Shown here piece by piece: positions 1-7,254 of a DNA stretch of 11,844 nucleotides. The position numbers were made by a program, and so were the translations under genes. Under the pieces are notes generated by a model that worked only from the letters and a program-made list of their open reading frames with translations, was not told the origin of the DNA and ran no database searches. How positions within the stretch are numbered: the first letter of the stretch is position 1; every line of letters starts with the position of its first letter. The stretch is from an uncultured Bacteroidota bacterium (GTDB lineage: Bacteria > Bacteroidota > Bacteroidia > B-17B0 > Aurantibacillaceae), in NCBI GenBank assembly GCA_937868675.1, contig CALMNJ010000095.1, positions 1 through 11,844 on the forward strand. Direction: 5' to 3'.

Positions 1-1038
1 CAGTCAAGATACGAAGGACTTGACATGCTCCGAGGGGTGTGCGCCCTGTCTATTATGTTTTACCATTACTTCGGCTGGACTTTCGGTCATTTTAAAGCCA
101 ATAGTCCCCTTGGTAGGTGTGGTGTGTATGGCGTTTCACTTTTCTATGTATTAAGCGGCCTTACCATGTTCCTGGTGTATTTCAGGCGCTTTACCTTTTC
201 CATTCCCTTTGCAAAGGAATTTTATACAAAACGTTTTTTTCGAATTTTTCCGTTAATGTGGGTGGTTATAATCTTAACATGGTTGGTGAAGGGCAATACA
301 AACTCCTGGCTCGAAGAAACAGGAATCATTACCGGGTTATTTTCTGTGTTTCAATGGGACGCAACAACACCTCTCGGCATGTGGTCAATTGGTAATGAAC
401 TCAGTTTTTACCTGTTGTTGCCATTTATTTTTTGGGCACTTAAAAACAAACGAACTGCTGTACCAGTGATTATGACGCTGATTATTTTTGGCTGTTATTT
501 TTACATGGCATACACGTGCTTTAATACGACCGCCGCCGATAAATGGGAGGATCGCAATTATAAAAATCCATTGAATGAAGCCGGTTTGTTTCTGGGTGGA
601 ATTTTGATTGGCTATTTTTTTAAAAACGCCAATATAAAACCGCGGGTTGCAATTGTTTTAGTAGCCCTTGGCTTGATTTTGTTTGCTTTCTGGCCGGCTT
701 CGGGCGAGTTAAGAACGGTTTACATCGGAAATTACCGCGTCGTATTCACGCTCATTTGTTTTATAATTGCGTTGGGGTTTTTTAAACTGGATGTCAGTAC
801 CTGGCCCGCCAGAATTAAATCTGTGTTTACATGGTTCGGCGACATTTCCTATTCCCTTTATCTGATGCATGGACTGGTTTGGTCGGTAGTTGCTCTCTTC
901 GGATTTAAGATCCGTTATGTCCTTCCTGTTTCAATCGTTGCAACGTTTGTTGTGAGCTACCTGGTATATCACTTTCTGGAAAGCCCGGCACGAAATGCGG
1001 GGTACAAACTTCTTAAAAAAGCAAATCAAAACAATTAA
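1..1038 (+). CDS. Acyltransferase-3 family membrane O-acyltransferase (5' partial)
   Basis: Integral membrane O-acyltransferase of the acyltransferase-3 (OafA/YrhL-like) family, which typically moves acetyl or other acyl groups onto sugars of O-antigen, capsule or exopolysaccharide. The frame is open from base 1: the codons before the first ATG (25) read QSRYEGLD, giving RYEGLDMLRGVCAL, the usual N-terminal family motif. The true start therefore lies left of the window and the ATG at 25 is internal. Numbering from that Met, I see the conserved His14 after the first helix, a GVSLFYVLSG segment at 36-45, KRFFRIFPLMW at 69-79, WSIGNELSFYLLLP at 120-133, GDISYSLYLMH at 272-282 and ESPAR near 319-323. 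Around ten hydrophobic segments are visible. It lies 15 bases upstream of pseB, so it probably belongs to the same transcript and may O-acylate the Pse-containing glycan. The exact acceptor cannot be read from sequence. Confidence 0.9.
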   Translation, partial: QSRYEGLDMLRGVCALSIMFYHYFGWTFGHFKANSPLGRCGVYGVSLFYVLSGLTMFLVYFRRFTFSIPFAKEFYTKRFFRIFPLMWVVIILTWLVKGNTNSWLEETGIITGLFSVFQWDATTPLGMWSIGNELSFYLLLPFIFWALKNKRTAVPVIMTLIIFGCYFYMAYTCFNTTAADKWEDRNYKNPLNEAGLFLGGILIGYFFKNANIKPRVAIVLVALGLILFAFWPASGELRTVYIGNYRVVFTLICFIIALGFFKLDVSTWPARIKSVFTWFGDISYSLYLMHGLVWSVVALFGFKIRYVLPVSIVATFVVSYLVYHFLESPARNAGYKLLKKANQNN

Positions 1039-1053
1039 ACTAGAAAAATCAGT

Positions 1054-2067
1054 ATGAATCTGAATGGCAAAAGCATCTTAATAACCGGAGGAACCGGTTC
1101 TTTGGGAAAACAATTGACCAAAACCATTCTTGAAAAATGGCCCGGGGTGAAACGATTAGTGATTTTCTCACGCGACGAACAAAAACAATTTCAAATGAAT
1201 CAGGAATTCCCTGACTCCAAATACAAAGCACTCAGATATTTTATTGGTGATGTAAGAGACTACGACAGGCTTCTGAGAGCTTTTGAGGGTATTGAATATG
1301 TGATACACGCAGCCGCTATGAAACATGTGCATATTGCGGAGTATAATCCGATTGAATGCGTGAAAACAAACGTGATTGGTGCTGAAAATGTGATCAATGC
1401 ATGTCTGGCTACCAATGTAAAAAATGTAGTCGCACTTTCTACCGATAAAGCCGCTGCGCCAATTAATCTGTATGGCGCCACAAAGCTTTGTTCGGATAAG
1501 TTGTTTGTAGCAGCCAATAACATAAAAGGATTCAGAGACTTGAAGTTTTCGGTGGTGCGCTATGGAAATGTAATGGGTTCCAATGGCTCTGTTATACCGT
1601 TCTTTCTGAGTAAGCGTAAAGAAGGTGTGTTGCCGATTACCGACCCAAACATGACCCGCTTTAATATTTCGCTTGAAGAAGGAGCCGAAATGGTTTTGCA
1701 CGCTATGGAAACAGCCTGGGGAGGAGAAATATTCGTACCAAAAATACCATCCTATAAAATTACAGATGTGGCAAAGGCCATCGGACCAAATTGCGAGCTG
1801 AAGATTGTTGGGATACGACCTGGTGAAAAAGTTCATGAAGAAATGATTACGACTTCCGATTCCTTTACCACATACGATTTGGGTAAATACTATGCCATAT
1901 TGCCTCAGGTTACCAATTGGCAAATCGAAGAATACAAGGCGCATTTTAATGCCAGTCCGGTACCTGTCGGATTTCAGTATAATTCTGGCCAAAATCAGAT
2001 GTGGGTTGGAGTAGATGAGTTACGTAACCTCATCCGGCAACACGTTGATCCTAATTTTTCAGCTTAA
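1054..2067 (+). CDS. pseB: UDP-GlcNAc 4,6-dehydratase (5-epimerising, inverting), PseB
   Basis: First step of pseudaminic acid synthesis: an NADP-dependent enzyme that removes water from UDP-GlcNAc and inverts C5 to give UDP-2-acetamido-2,6-dideoxy-beta-L-arabino-hexos-4-ulose in the cytoplasm. The 337-residue protein is full length for the FlaA1/PseB group of short-chain dehydrogenase/reductases. It starts with a Rossmann motif TGGTGSLG (11-18). The stretch LSTDKAAAPINLYGATKL (128-145) carries the characteristic Asp131-Lys132 and Tyr140-xxx-Lys144 catalytic residues, and RPGEKVHEEM follows in the C-terminal half. The DK catalytic pair and the short soluble form separate it from the membrane-anchored CapD/PglF dehydratases. 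The ATG is placed just before the first beta strand, 15 bases after the preceding stop. pseC follows after 6 bases, as in known Pse loci, which supports PseB over a generic 4,6-dehydratase. Confidence 0.95.
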   Translation: MNLNGKSILITGGTGSLGKQLTKTILEKWPGVKRLVIFSRDEQKQFQMNQEFPDSKYKALRYFIGDVRDYDRLLRAFEGIEYVIHAAAMKHVHIAEYNPIECVKTNVIGAENVINACLATNVKNVVALSTDKAAAPINLYGATKLCSDKLFVAANNIKGFRDLKFSVVRYGNVMGSNGSVIPFFLSKRKEGVLPITDPNMTRFNISLEEGAEMVLHAMETAWGGEIFVPKIPSYKITDVAKAIGPNCELKIVGIRPGEKVHEEMITTSDSFTTYDLGKYYAILPQVTNWQIEEYKAHFNASPVPVGFQYNSGQNQMWVGVDELRNLIRQHVDPNFSA

Positions 2068-2073
2068 CAGGTT

Positions 2074-3231
2074 ATGAAACCAATACCTTACGGAACACAG
2101 CATATTACGCAGGACGACATTGATGCGGTAATTGAAACACTACGTTCCGATTTTCTGACTCAGGGCCCCAAAGTGGCAGAGTTTGAAACGGCGTTTGCTA
2201 AATATGTTGGATCTGAATACGCTGTTGCTGTCAGTAACGGAACAGCAGCCCTTCACTTATGCGCCTTAGCCTTAAACGTAAAGGAAGGCACCCATGTGAT
2301 CACAACGCCCATTACCTTTGCGGCCAGCGCCAACTGCGTACGTTATTGCGGTGGAAGTATCCATTTTGTGGACATTGATCCTGAAACGTACCTTATGGAT
2401 GTGGTAAAATTGAAGGCGCTTTTGGAATCGAAACCGAAAGGGTTTTTCAGCGGCGTAATACCTGTTGACTTTGCCGGACTTGCCAACCATCTGGAGTCTA
2501 TCAGGGAGCTGGCGAATGAATATGGCCTGTGGATTATTGAAGACGCATGCCATGCGCCTGGCGGTTTTTTTACCGATAGCAATAAAGAACAACAACGTTG
2601 CGGAAACGGAAAATTTGCCGAACTCGCTATTTTCTCTTTCCATCCGGTAAAGCACATAGCTACCGGCGAAGGCGGAATGATTACCACCAACAGCAAAGAA
2701 CTTTATGAAAAACTGATTTTGTACCGCACTCATGGCATCACCAAAAACCCTCAGGTTTTGTTGGAGAACCACGGCGGCTGGTACTACGAAATGCAGGAAC
2801 TGGGCTACAATTACCGCATGCCGGATATGCTCTGTGCGCTGGGCATTTCACAGTTGAAACAGGCTGATAAAGGTTTGCAGCGCAGGCGACAAATAGCCGA
2901 TACCTATAACAAGGCATTTGCCAACCATCCGCAAATCAAAATACAGAATCCTCAAATGCAGCAAGGCCACGCGTTTCATCTGTATATCATTAAAACAGCC
3001 AACCGCCTGGAACTTTATAATTACTTGCGGAACAATAACATTTTTGCACAGGTGCATTACATTCCGGTTCATACCATGCCGTATTACCTGAGCCTTGGAT
3101 TTAAAAAGGGAGATTATCCGCAGGCTGAGCAGTTTTATTCGCAATGCCTCAGCCTGCCAATGTTTCCTTCATTGAGCGATGCGGAACTTAATTACGTGAT
3201 TGAAACAATACTTAGCTTCTTTAACGCTTAA
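2074..3231 (+). CDS. pseC: UDP-4-amino-4,6-dideoxy-N-acetyl-beta-L-altrosamine transaminase, PseC
   Basis: Second Pse step: a PLP enzyme of the DegT/DnrJ/EryC1 sugar aminotransferase family that transfers an amino group, normally from glutamate, to C4 of the PseB product. At 385 residues it is normal length. Visible family marks are SDFLTQGPKVAEFE near the N-terminus, the PLP-phosphate loop VSNGTAALHL (53-62), EDACHAPGG (156-164) with the cofactor-contacting Asp157, and SFHPVKHIATGEGGM (188-202) with the Schiff-base Lys193. HYIPVH and LPMFPSL occur near the C-terminus, as expected for this family. It sits 6 bases after pseB, and its TAA stop directly abuts the start of the next gene. The pairing with pseB is the main reason for calling PseC rather than another sugar 4-aminotransferase such as LegC. 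Confidence 0.94.
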   Translation: MKPIPYGTQHITQDDIDAVIETLRSDFLTQGPKVAEFETAFAKYVGSEYAVAVSNGTAALHLCALALNVKEGTHVITTPITFAASANCVRYCGGSIHFVDIDPETYLMDVVKLKALLESKPKGFFSGVIPVDFAGLANHLESIRELANEYGLWIIEDACHAPGGFFTDSNKEQQRCGNGKFAELAIFSFHPVKHIATGEGGMITTNSKELYEKLILYRTHGITKNPQVLLENHGGWYYEMQELGYNYRMPDMLCALGISQLKQADKGLQRRRQIADTYNKAFANHPQIKIQNPQMQQGHAFHLYIIKTANRLELYNYLRNNNIFAQVHYIPVHTMPYYLSLGFKKGDYPQAEQFYSQCLSLPMFPSLSDAELNYVIETILSFFNA

Positions 3232-4116
3232 TTGGTGAACGCCATTTCAAAAATAATATTGGGCACCGTGCAGTTTGGCATTCCTTATGGAATCAATAAC
3301 ACAACCGGGCAGCCGGCAGAAGAAGAGTGTCACAAAATTCTAAAAGAAGCCTACGGATCCGGTGTACGCATGCTGGATACGGCAGATGCCTACGGCAGTG
3401 CTCAGGAAGTAGTTGGGCACTATCATGAAGCCGCACCGCCGTTTGATGTAATCAGCAAATTGGGAGCCCTTCAATCTAACAGCAACCTTGAGGAAAAAGT
3501 TACACTCGGTTTAAAAAAACTTGGAGTAAAATCGTTTTACGCGTGTTTGTTGCATTCGCCTGCCGATCTGGCATTGCTTGGAAGCAACAACCCCTGGGGC
3601 AAAGAATTAATTGAATGCAAACAAAAAACACTTTTTAAAAAACTTGGGGTATCTGTTTACACAAACGCCGATTTAAAACTGGCGATTGAAAATCCCTTAA
3701 CAGATGTAATTCAAATACCGTACAATCTGCTGGATAATAACAATCAGCGCTTGCAGTTGCTGAAACAGGCAAAAGAACGGGGCAAGGAAATCCACACCCG
3801 TTCTGTTTATATGCAGGGGCTCTTTTACATGGCGCCTGATAAACTGCCGGTTAAATTAAAACCGCTGGAAATATATCTGAAGCGGCTGCATGCAATATCG
3901 CACGAACTCCACCGCGATCTGCAAAGTATGGCACTGCAGTACGCACTCACAAATCCGTTTATTGACCATGTTCTGATCGGTGTGGACTCGCTGGAACAAT
4001 GGCTTCAGAACAAAAACGCGTTGCTTACCATTGCTGGGGATAACCTGAACCAACTTATTGATAAGCAAATTAACGTAGCCGAAACAGATTTACTCTATCC
4101 ATACAATTGGAAATAA
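3232..4116 (+). CDS. Aldo/keto reductase family oxidoreductase
   Basis: Cytoplasmic NAD(P)H-dependent aldo/keto reductase of 294 residues, with the family's (beta/alpha)8 pattern. It begins SKIILGTVQFGIPYGI. The full catalytic tetrad is in place: Asp49 and Tyr54 in MLDTADAYG, Lys76 in VISK, and His108 in CLLHSP. The substrate is unknown; an aldehyde or keto sugar, or a 2-keto-acid sugar, is likely given that the next genes encode a NeuB-like synthase and a cytidylyltransferase. The start is unusual. No ATG occurs before the one at 3370, which would remove the first beta strand, so translation must begin at TTG (3232, directly after the pseC stop) or GTG (3235). This arrangement suggests translational coupling to pseC. 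The gene ends one base before the next ATG. I know of no fixed role for this family in Pse synthesis, so the function is left open. Confidence 0.88.
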   Translation: MVNAISKIILGTVQFGIPYGINNTTGQPAEEECHKILKEAYGSGVRMLDTADAYGSAQEVVGHYHEAAPPFDVISKLGALQSNSNLEEKVTLGLKKLGVKSFYACLLHSPADLALLGSNNPWGKELIECKQKTLFKKLGVSVYTNADLKLAIENPLTDVIQIPYNLLDNNNQRLQLLKQAKERGKEIHTRSVYMQGLFYMAPDKLPVKLKPLEIYLKRLHAISHELHRDLQSMALQYALTNPFIDHVLIGVDSLEQWLQNKNALLTIAGDNLNQLIDKQINVAETDLLYPYNWK

Positions 4117-4117
4117 T

Positions 4118-5107
4118 ATGAAACAAAAACAAACATACATTATTGCTGAAATTGCCCAGGGCTTTGAAGGCGACATCAACCTGTGCAAACGATTTATTAA
4201 ACTGGCAAAAGCCGTTGGAGCCAACGCGGTTAAATTCCAGATTTTCCGGGCCGAAGAAATTTGTACCTCCGATTATAAATACTACGATCTTTTCAGATCC
4301 CTGGAAATTGATCCGGCGGTATGGACCGAAATGATTGATTTCGCCGTTGAAAACGGACTTGATTTTTTTGTGGATATTTCGGGGTTAAAGACCCTTTCCT
4401 GGATCGAAAAAGCCAAAATAACCGGATACAAGATCCACTCAACCGATCTTAAAAACTATGAATTGCTTAATGCACTCAAGGATAAAAACACCACCATCAT
4501 TCTTTCCGCAGGAGGAGGAATAGTGGAGGAACTCGAAAAGGCGATAAAGCTTCTCGGAAAAAATAAAATTATCATCATGTCTGGCTTCCAGGCCGAACCC
4601 AATTTGCACAGCGATGTGGAGCTGGATAAAATTGAGTATCTGAAAACTAAATTTAATGTGGAGGTAGGCTATGCCGATCATCTGGATGCCAACGAACCGC
4701 TTGCAACCGTTCTGCCTGCAATGGCGGTTCTTAAAGGCGCTTCTTATATCGAGAAACACCTCACGATTGACCGCAATAATCTGCAGCTTGAAGATTATGT
4801 TTCGGCGCTTAACCCCGACGAATACATAAAAATGATTTCATTTATCCGCAACGTGGAGGCTTTTTCGGTTACTGGCAATACCTTTCCGCTGAGCGAAAGG
4901 GAACAAACCTACCGCAAAAACACTAAAAAAGTGGTGCTTGCCAAATGCGAAATAAAAGCCGGGCAGGTAATATCGGCCCACGATTTAATGATGCTGAGAA
5001 CGGGCAAAACGTTTGAAAAAATAATTGACATCGAAACGGTAATAGGTAAAACGGCGGTAAACAATATAGCCGCCGAGGCAGTAATAACCGAAGAACTGAT
5101 TAAATAA
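4118..5107 (+). CDS. Divergent NeuB-family (sialic acid synthase-like) PEP-condensing enzyme
   Basis: 329-residue protein with the two-domain build of sialic acid synthases: a TIM barrel (about 1-270) and a C-terminal SAF/antifreeze-like domain (about 273-329). The family condenses PEP with an N-acyl hexosamine to form a nonulosonic acid. Retained residues include Glu11, Lys39 and Gln41 (VKFQ), Lys105 and Ser108 (YKIHS), Ser130 (ILSAGG), the likely metal ligands His188 (ADH) and His214 (EKH), and Arg294 in the SAF domain. It departs from typical members in the first motif: EIxxNHxG reads EIAQGFEG here, with Gly15-Phe16 replacing Asn-His. The usual LHCxxxYP strand motif reads IMSGFQAEP. The second NeuB-type gene in this window (10013-11023) keeps both motifs, so this copy is probably not the main Pse synthase and may use a different sugar acceptor. 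It is coupled by 1-base gaps on both sides. Confidence 0.85.
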   Translation: MKQKQTYIIAEIAQGFEGDINLCKRFIKLAKAVGANAVKFQIFRAEEICTSDYKYYDLFRSLEIDPAVWTEMIDFAVENGLDFFVDISGLKTLSWIEKAKITGYKIHSTDLKNYELLNALKDKNTTIILSAGGGIVEELEKAIKLLGKNKIIIMSGFQAEPNLHSDVELDKIEYLKTKFNVEVGYADHLDANEPLATVLPAMAVLKGASYIEKHLTIDRNNLQLEDYVSALNPDEYIKMISFIRNVEAFSVTGNTFPLSEREQTYRKNTKKVVLAKCEIKAGQVISAHDLMMLRTGKTFEKIIDIETVIGKTAVNNIAAEAVITEELIK

Positions 5108-5108
5108 C

Positions 5109-5846
5109 ATGAAAATTGTAGCGACACTGGCCTGCCGAAACAACTCAAGGCGGCTTTATGGAAAGCCACTTCAACTGCTTGAGCAGTTTTCGGTGCTTGA
5201 GTACATGGTAAATTGCATTAAAGAGCACAAAGAAATCAGCGACATTGTTTTGGCCATTAGTGAAGTAAAAGGCAACGAGGCCTTTATTGAACTGGCCGAG
5301 CGAAACAACATCAACTATGTTACTGGAGACGACCGCGATGTGCTGGGCCGACTGATAAAAGCCTGCGAACTGGCCGGTGGCGATACCGTGTACCGCGTTA
5401 CTACGGAATCGCCTTTTGGCTACCTCGAGGGTCTGCAGGAGGCCATTGCTTCGCATATCGCAAAAAATGCTGATTATACCGCACACGCAAAACTTCCTGA
5501 CGGGGTTTTGTTTGAGCTTATTAAACTGGATGCGCTTAAACTATCGCATAAGAATGGAGATTACCGGCATCGAAGCGAACTGGTGAATCTTTATATTGAG
5601 GAACATCCTGAGCTGTTCATCAAAAATATCTTACAGATTGATGAAAAGTGGCAGCGCCCCGACTACCGCCTTACTATTGATTTTCCTGAAGACCTGATCC
5701 TTTGCCGGAAAATTATCAGGCATTTTGGTGGCGACAACAAGTACATACCTTACAAAGAGCTGATTACTTTTCTGGATAGTAATCCGGCCCTGAGGGCTAC
5801 CGTTGAAAATATCACAGACGAAAATTACATTAAACCAGTGCATTAA
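5109..5846 (+). CDS. SpsF/PseF-like nucleotidyltransferase (probable CMP-sugar synthetase)
   Basis: 245-residue cytoplasmic protein of the cytidylyltransferase superfamily, closest in pattern to SpsF-type proteins of polysaccharide loci. These are expected to activate a keto-acid sugar such as Pse with CTP, giving the CMP-sugar donor. Visible are the N-terminal nucleotide-binding motif ACRNNSRRLYGKPL (8-21, standing in for the usual QARMGSTRLPGKVL), GDDRDVLGRL (73-82), RVTTESPF (96-103, where the family usually has RITGDCPL) and YRLTIDFPED (186-195). The family Gly-Ser of the first loop is replaced by Asn-Ser, and the Asp of GDCP by Glu, so the match is real but divergent. It is not the NeuA/PseF type with an RxGSKxIPxKN loop. 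It is the only CMP-activating enzyme in the window, so it may act as the missing PseF or serve the product of the adjacent NeuB-like protein. Confidence 0.8.
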   Translation: MKIVATLACRNNSRRLYGKPLQLLEQFSVLEYMVNCIKEHKEISDIVLAISEVKGNEAFIELAERNNINYVTGDDRDVLGRLIKACELAGGDTVYRVTTESPFGYLEGLQEAIASHIAKNADYTAHAKLPDGVLFELIKLDALKLSHKNGDYRHRSELVNLYIEEHPELFIKNILQIDEKWQRPDYRLTIDFPEDLILCRKIIRHFGGDNKYIPYKELITFLDSNPALRATVENITDENYIKPVH

Positions 5847-5856
5847 TAGTTTAAAT

Positions 5857-7194
5857 ATGATTTCCAATTTTGAAAAGTCAGAAGCGTATCGCAAAAAAAT
5901 TCACAACCTGATACCCGGTGGTGCCCACACGTATTCCAAAGGCGACGATCAGTTTCCTCTGCTGTCGCCGGCTGCCATTGCTTATGGCAAGGGTGGGTAT
6001 CTGTTTGATTTGGATGGCAATAAATTTCTGGATTGTTCCATGGGATTAACCTCGGTGAGCCTTGGGCACGCCTATGAGCCGGTGCTCGAACGGGTAAGGC
6101 AGGAACTTGAAAAAGGCGTTAATTTTATGCGGCCCTCTTACATAGAAGGTGAGATGGCTGAAAAATTCCTATCGCTGGTACCGCAGCATCAGATGATTAA
6201 ATTTGCCAAAAACGGCTCTATTGTTACAACTGCGGCTGTAAAACTGGCCAGAGCATACACGGGGCGTAAGCTGGTTGCTTTTCCTTCGGATCATCCCTTT
6301 TACAGTTACGACGACTGGTTTATAGGAAAAACTGCCTGCGATTTTGGAGTACCTGAAGAAATCAGCGCTCTCTCGGTAACCTTTAAATCCTGCGACTTAA
6401 ACTCACTCATCGAATTGTTTAATAAGTACCCTGGTCAGATAGCCTGCGTGATTACGGAACCCGAACGGAGTATGGATTCAGAATTGCCCGGCTACAATGC
6501 GGGTGAATTTTTAAAACAGGCTATCGAACTCTCCCATCAAAATGGGGCCTTGTTTATTATTGACGAAATGATTACCGGATTTAAAACTGATTTTCCGGGA
6601 TCTATAAAAAAATACAACCTCAAACCTGACATGGCCACCTGGGGAAAAGGCATTGCCAACGGGTTTTCGTTTTGCGCACTTACCGGAACAAAAGAGGTAA
6701 TGGAACTTGGTGGGATCCGAAATAAAGGAAAAGAAAAAGTATTTCTTATATCTACCACGCACGGTGGCGAAACACACTCCATAGCGGCTGGGTTGGCTAC
6801 TATTGCTGAATTTGAGAATAAGAACGTAATACAACACAATCAATCTCTCGGAAACTATTTTGTGGAAGCAGTATGGAACGTAATTCAAACTCATAAACTG
6901 AGTGAATATGTAAGTGTGTTAAATAGTAACTGGATGCCTGTTTTGTTTTTTAAAGATCATCAAAAACAAATCTGCAATGGCATGAGGACCTATGTGCTGC
7001 AACAGCTAATCCGGAACGGTGTGCTCTGCCAGGGCATGTTTATTCCGTGTTTTGGTCACACCAAACAAGATGTGGAAGTGTTTGCTGCAGCGTTAAATGA
7101 TTCGCTAACCAATTATCTCCGGATATCCGAAGAAGGGTATGCGAATTATCTAAAAGGCGAACCAACAAAGCCGGTTTTCAGGAAGTATCTCTAA
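5857..7194 (+). CDS. Class III aminotransferase, glutamate-1-semialdehyde aminomutase-like
   Basis: PLP-dependent class III (fold type I) aminotransferase of 445 residues, related to glutamate-1-semialdehyde 2,1-aminomutase (HemL) but of the kind found in cell-surface sugar loci. Motifs: LIPGGAHTYSKG (18-29), NGSIVTTAAVKLARAYTG (119-136, in the place of the SGTEA PLP loop), IIDEMITGFK (234-243) with the pyridine-nitrogen Asp236, and TWGKGIANGFS (261-271) with the Schiff-base Lys264. I chose the ATG at 5857. An in-frame ATG at 5803 would add 18 residues, overlap the preceding gene by 44 bases and precede the usual family N-terminus. The location argues against a role in tetrapyrrole synthesis and for amination, or amino-group migration, on a keto or aldehyde sugar. 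The substrate is not known. Ser120-Ile-Val in place of the usual GTEA is a departure from true aminomutases. Confidence 0.85.
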   Translation: MISNFEKSEAYRKKIHNLIPGGAHTYSKGDDQFPLLSPAAIAYGKGGYLFDLDGNKFLDCSMGLTSVSLGHAYEPVLERVRQELEKGVNFMRPSYIEGEMAEKFLSLVPQHQMIKFAKNGSIVTTAAVKLARAYTGRKLVAFPSDHPFYSYDDWFIGKTACDFGVPEEISALSVTFKSCDLNSLIELFNKYPGQIACVITEPERSMDSELPGYNAGEFLKQAIELSHQNGALFIIDEMITGFKTDFPGSIKKYNLKPDMATWGKGIANGFSFCALTGTKEVMELGGIRNKGKEKVFLISTTHGGETHSIAAGLATIAEFENKNVIQHNQSLGNYFVEAVWNVIQTHKLSEYVSVLNSNWMPVLFFKDHQKQICNGMRTYVLQQLIRNGVLCQGMFIPCFGHTKQDVEVFAAALNDSLTNYLRISEEGYANYLKGEPTKPVFRKYL

Positions 7195-7254
7195 AGAAGC
7201 AAATCAACATTGTTACTTTACAAAACAGCAATTGGCTTTTGGCGCGCCATTATA
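7195..7254 (+). other. Longest intergenic spacer and start-site ambiguity
   Basis: This 60-base stretch between the class III aminotransferase stop and the ATG at 7255 is the only gap above about 15 bases. It contains an in-frame TTG at 7210 that would extend the next protein by 15 mostly hydrophobic residues. I see no convincing promoter, Shine-Dalgarno sequence or hairpin terminator. An 8-base palindrome GGCGCGCC (7241-7248) stands out in an AT-rich setting but has no evident role. Either the next gene starts at 7210 and the gap is only 15 bases, or it starts at 7255. Confidence 0.5.

Noticed and set aside
25..27. ATG at 25 as the true start of the acyltransferase
   Set aside because: The conserved RYxGLDxLRG motif continues upstream in frame to base 1, so the gene is cut by the window edge.
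1168..1992. 274-codon open frame on the minus strand within pseB
   Set aside because: It lies wholly antisense to a gene with full catalytic motifs, and its translation is rich in Cys, His and Phe with no recognisable domain. It is a shadow frame.
2272..2772. Minus-strand open frames of 166 and 117 codons inside pseC
   Set aside because: Both are antisense to the PLP-binding region of pseC and show no domain pattern or start context.
5803..5856. Upstream ATG adding 18 residues to the class III aminotransferase
   Set aside because: It would overlap the preceding gene by 44 bases, and the added residues are antisense-like filler read from the end of that gene; ATG 5857 gives the normal family N-terminus.
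5857..7194. Genuine hemL (tetrapyrrole synthesis) gene
   Set aside because: The locus is entirely surface-sugar genes and the SGTEA loop is altered, so a sugar-related aminotransferase is more likely.
7241..7248. GGCGCGCC palindrome upstream of the unknown gene
   Set aside because: A single 8-base palindrome within a possible coding extension; no second copy or regulatory context, so probably chance.
7211..7254. Possible Bacteroidota-type promoter (TAnnTTTG) ahead of the unknown gene
   Set aside because: TACTTTAC at 7214-7221 matches only partly, and no properly spaced TTTG upstream box is seen.
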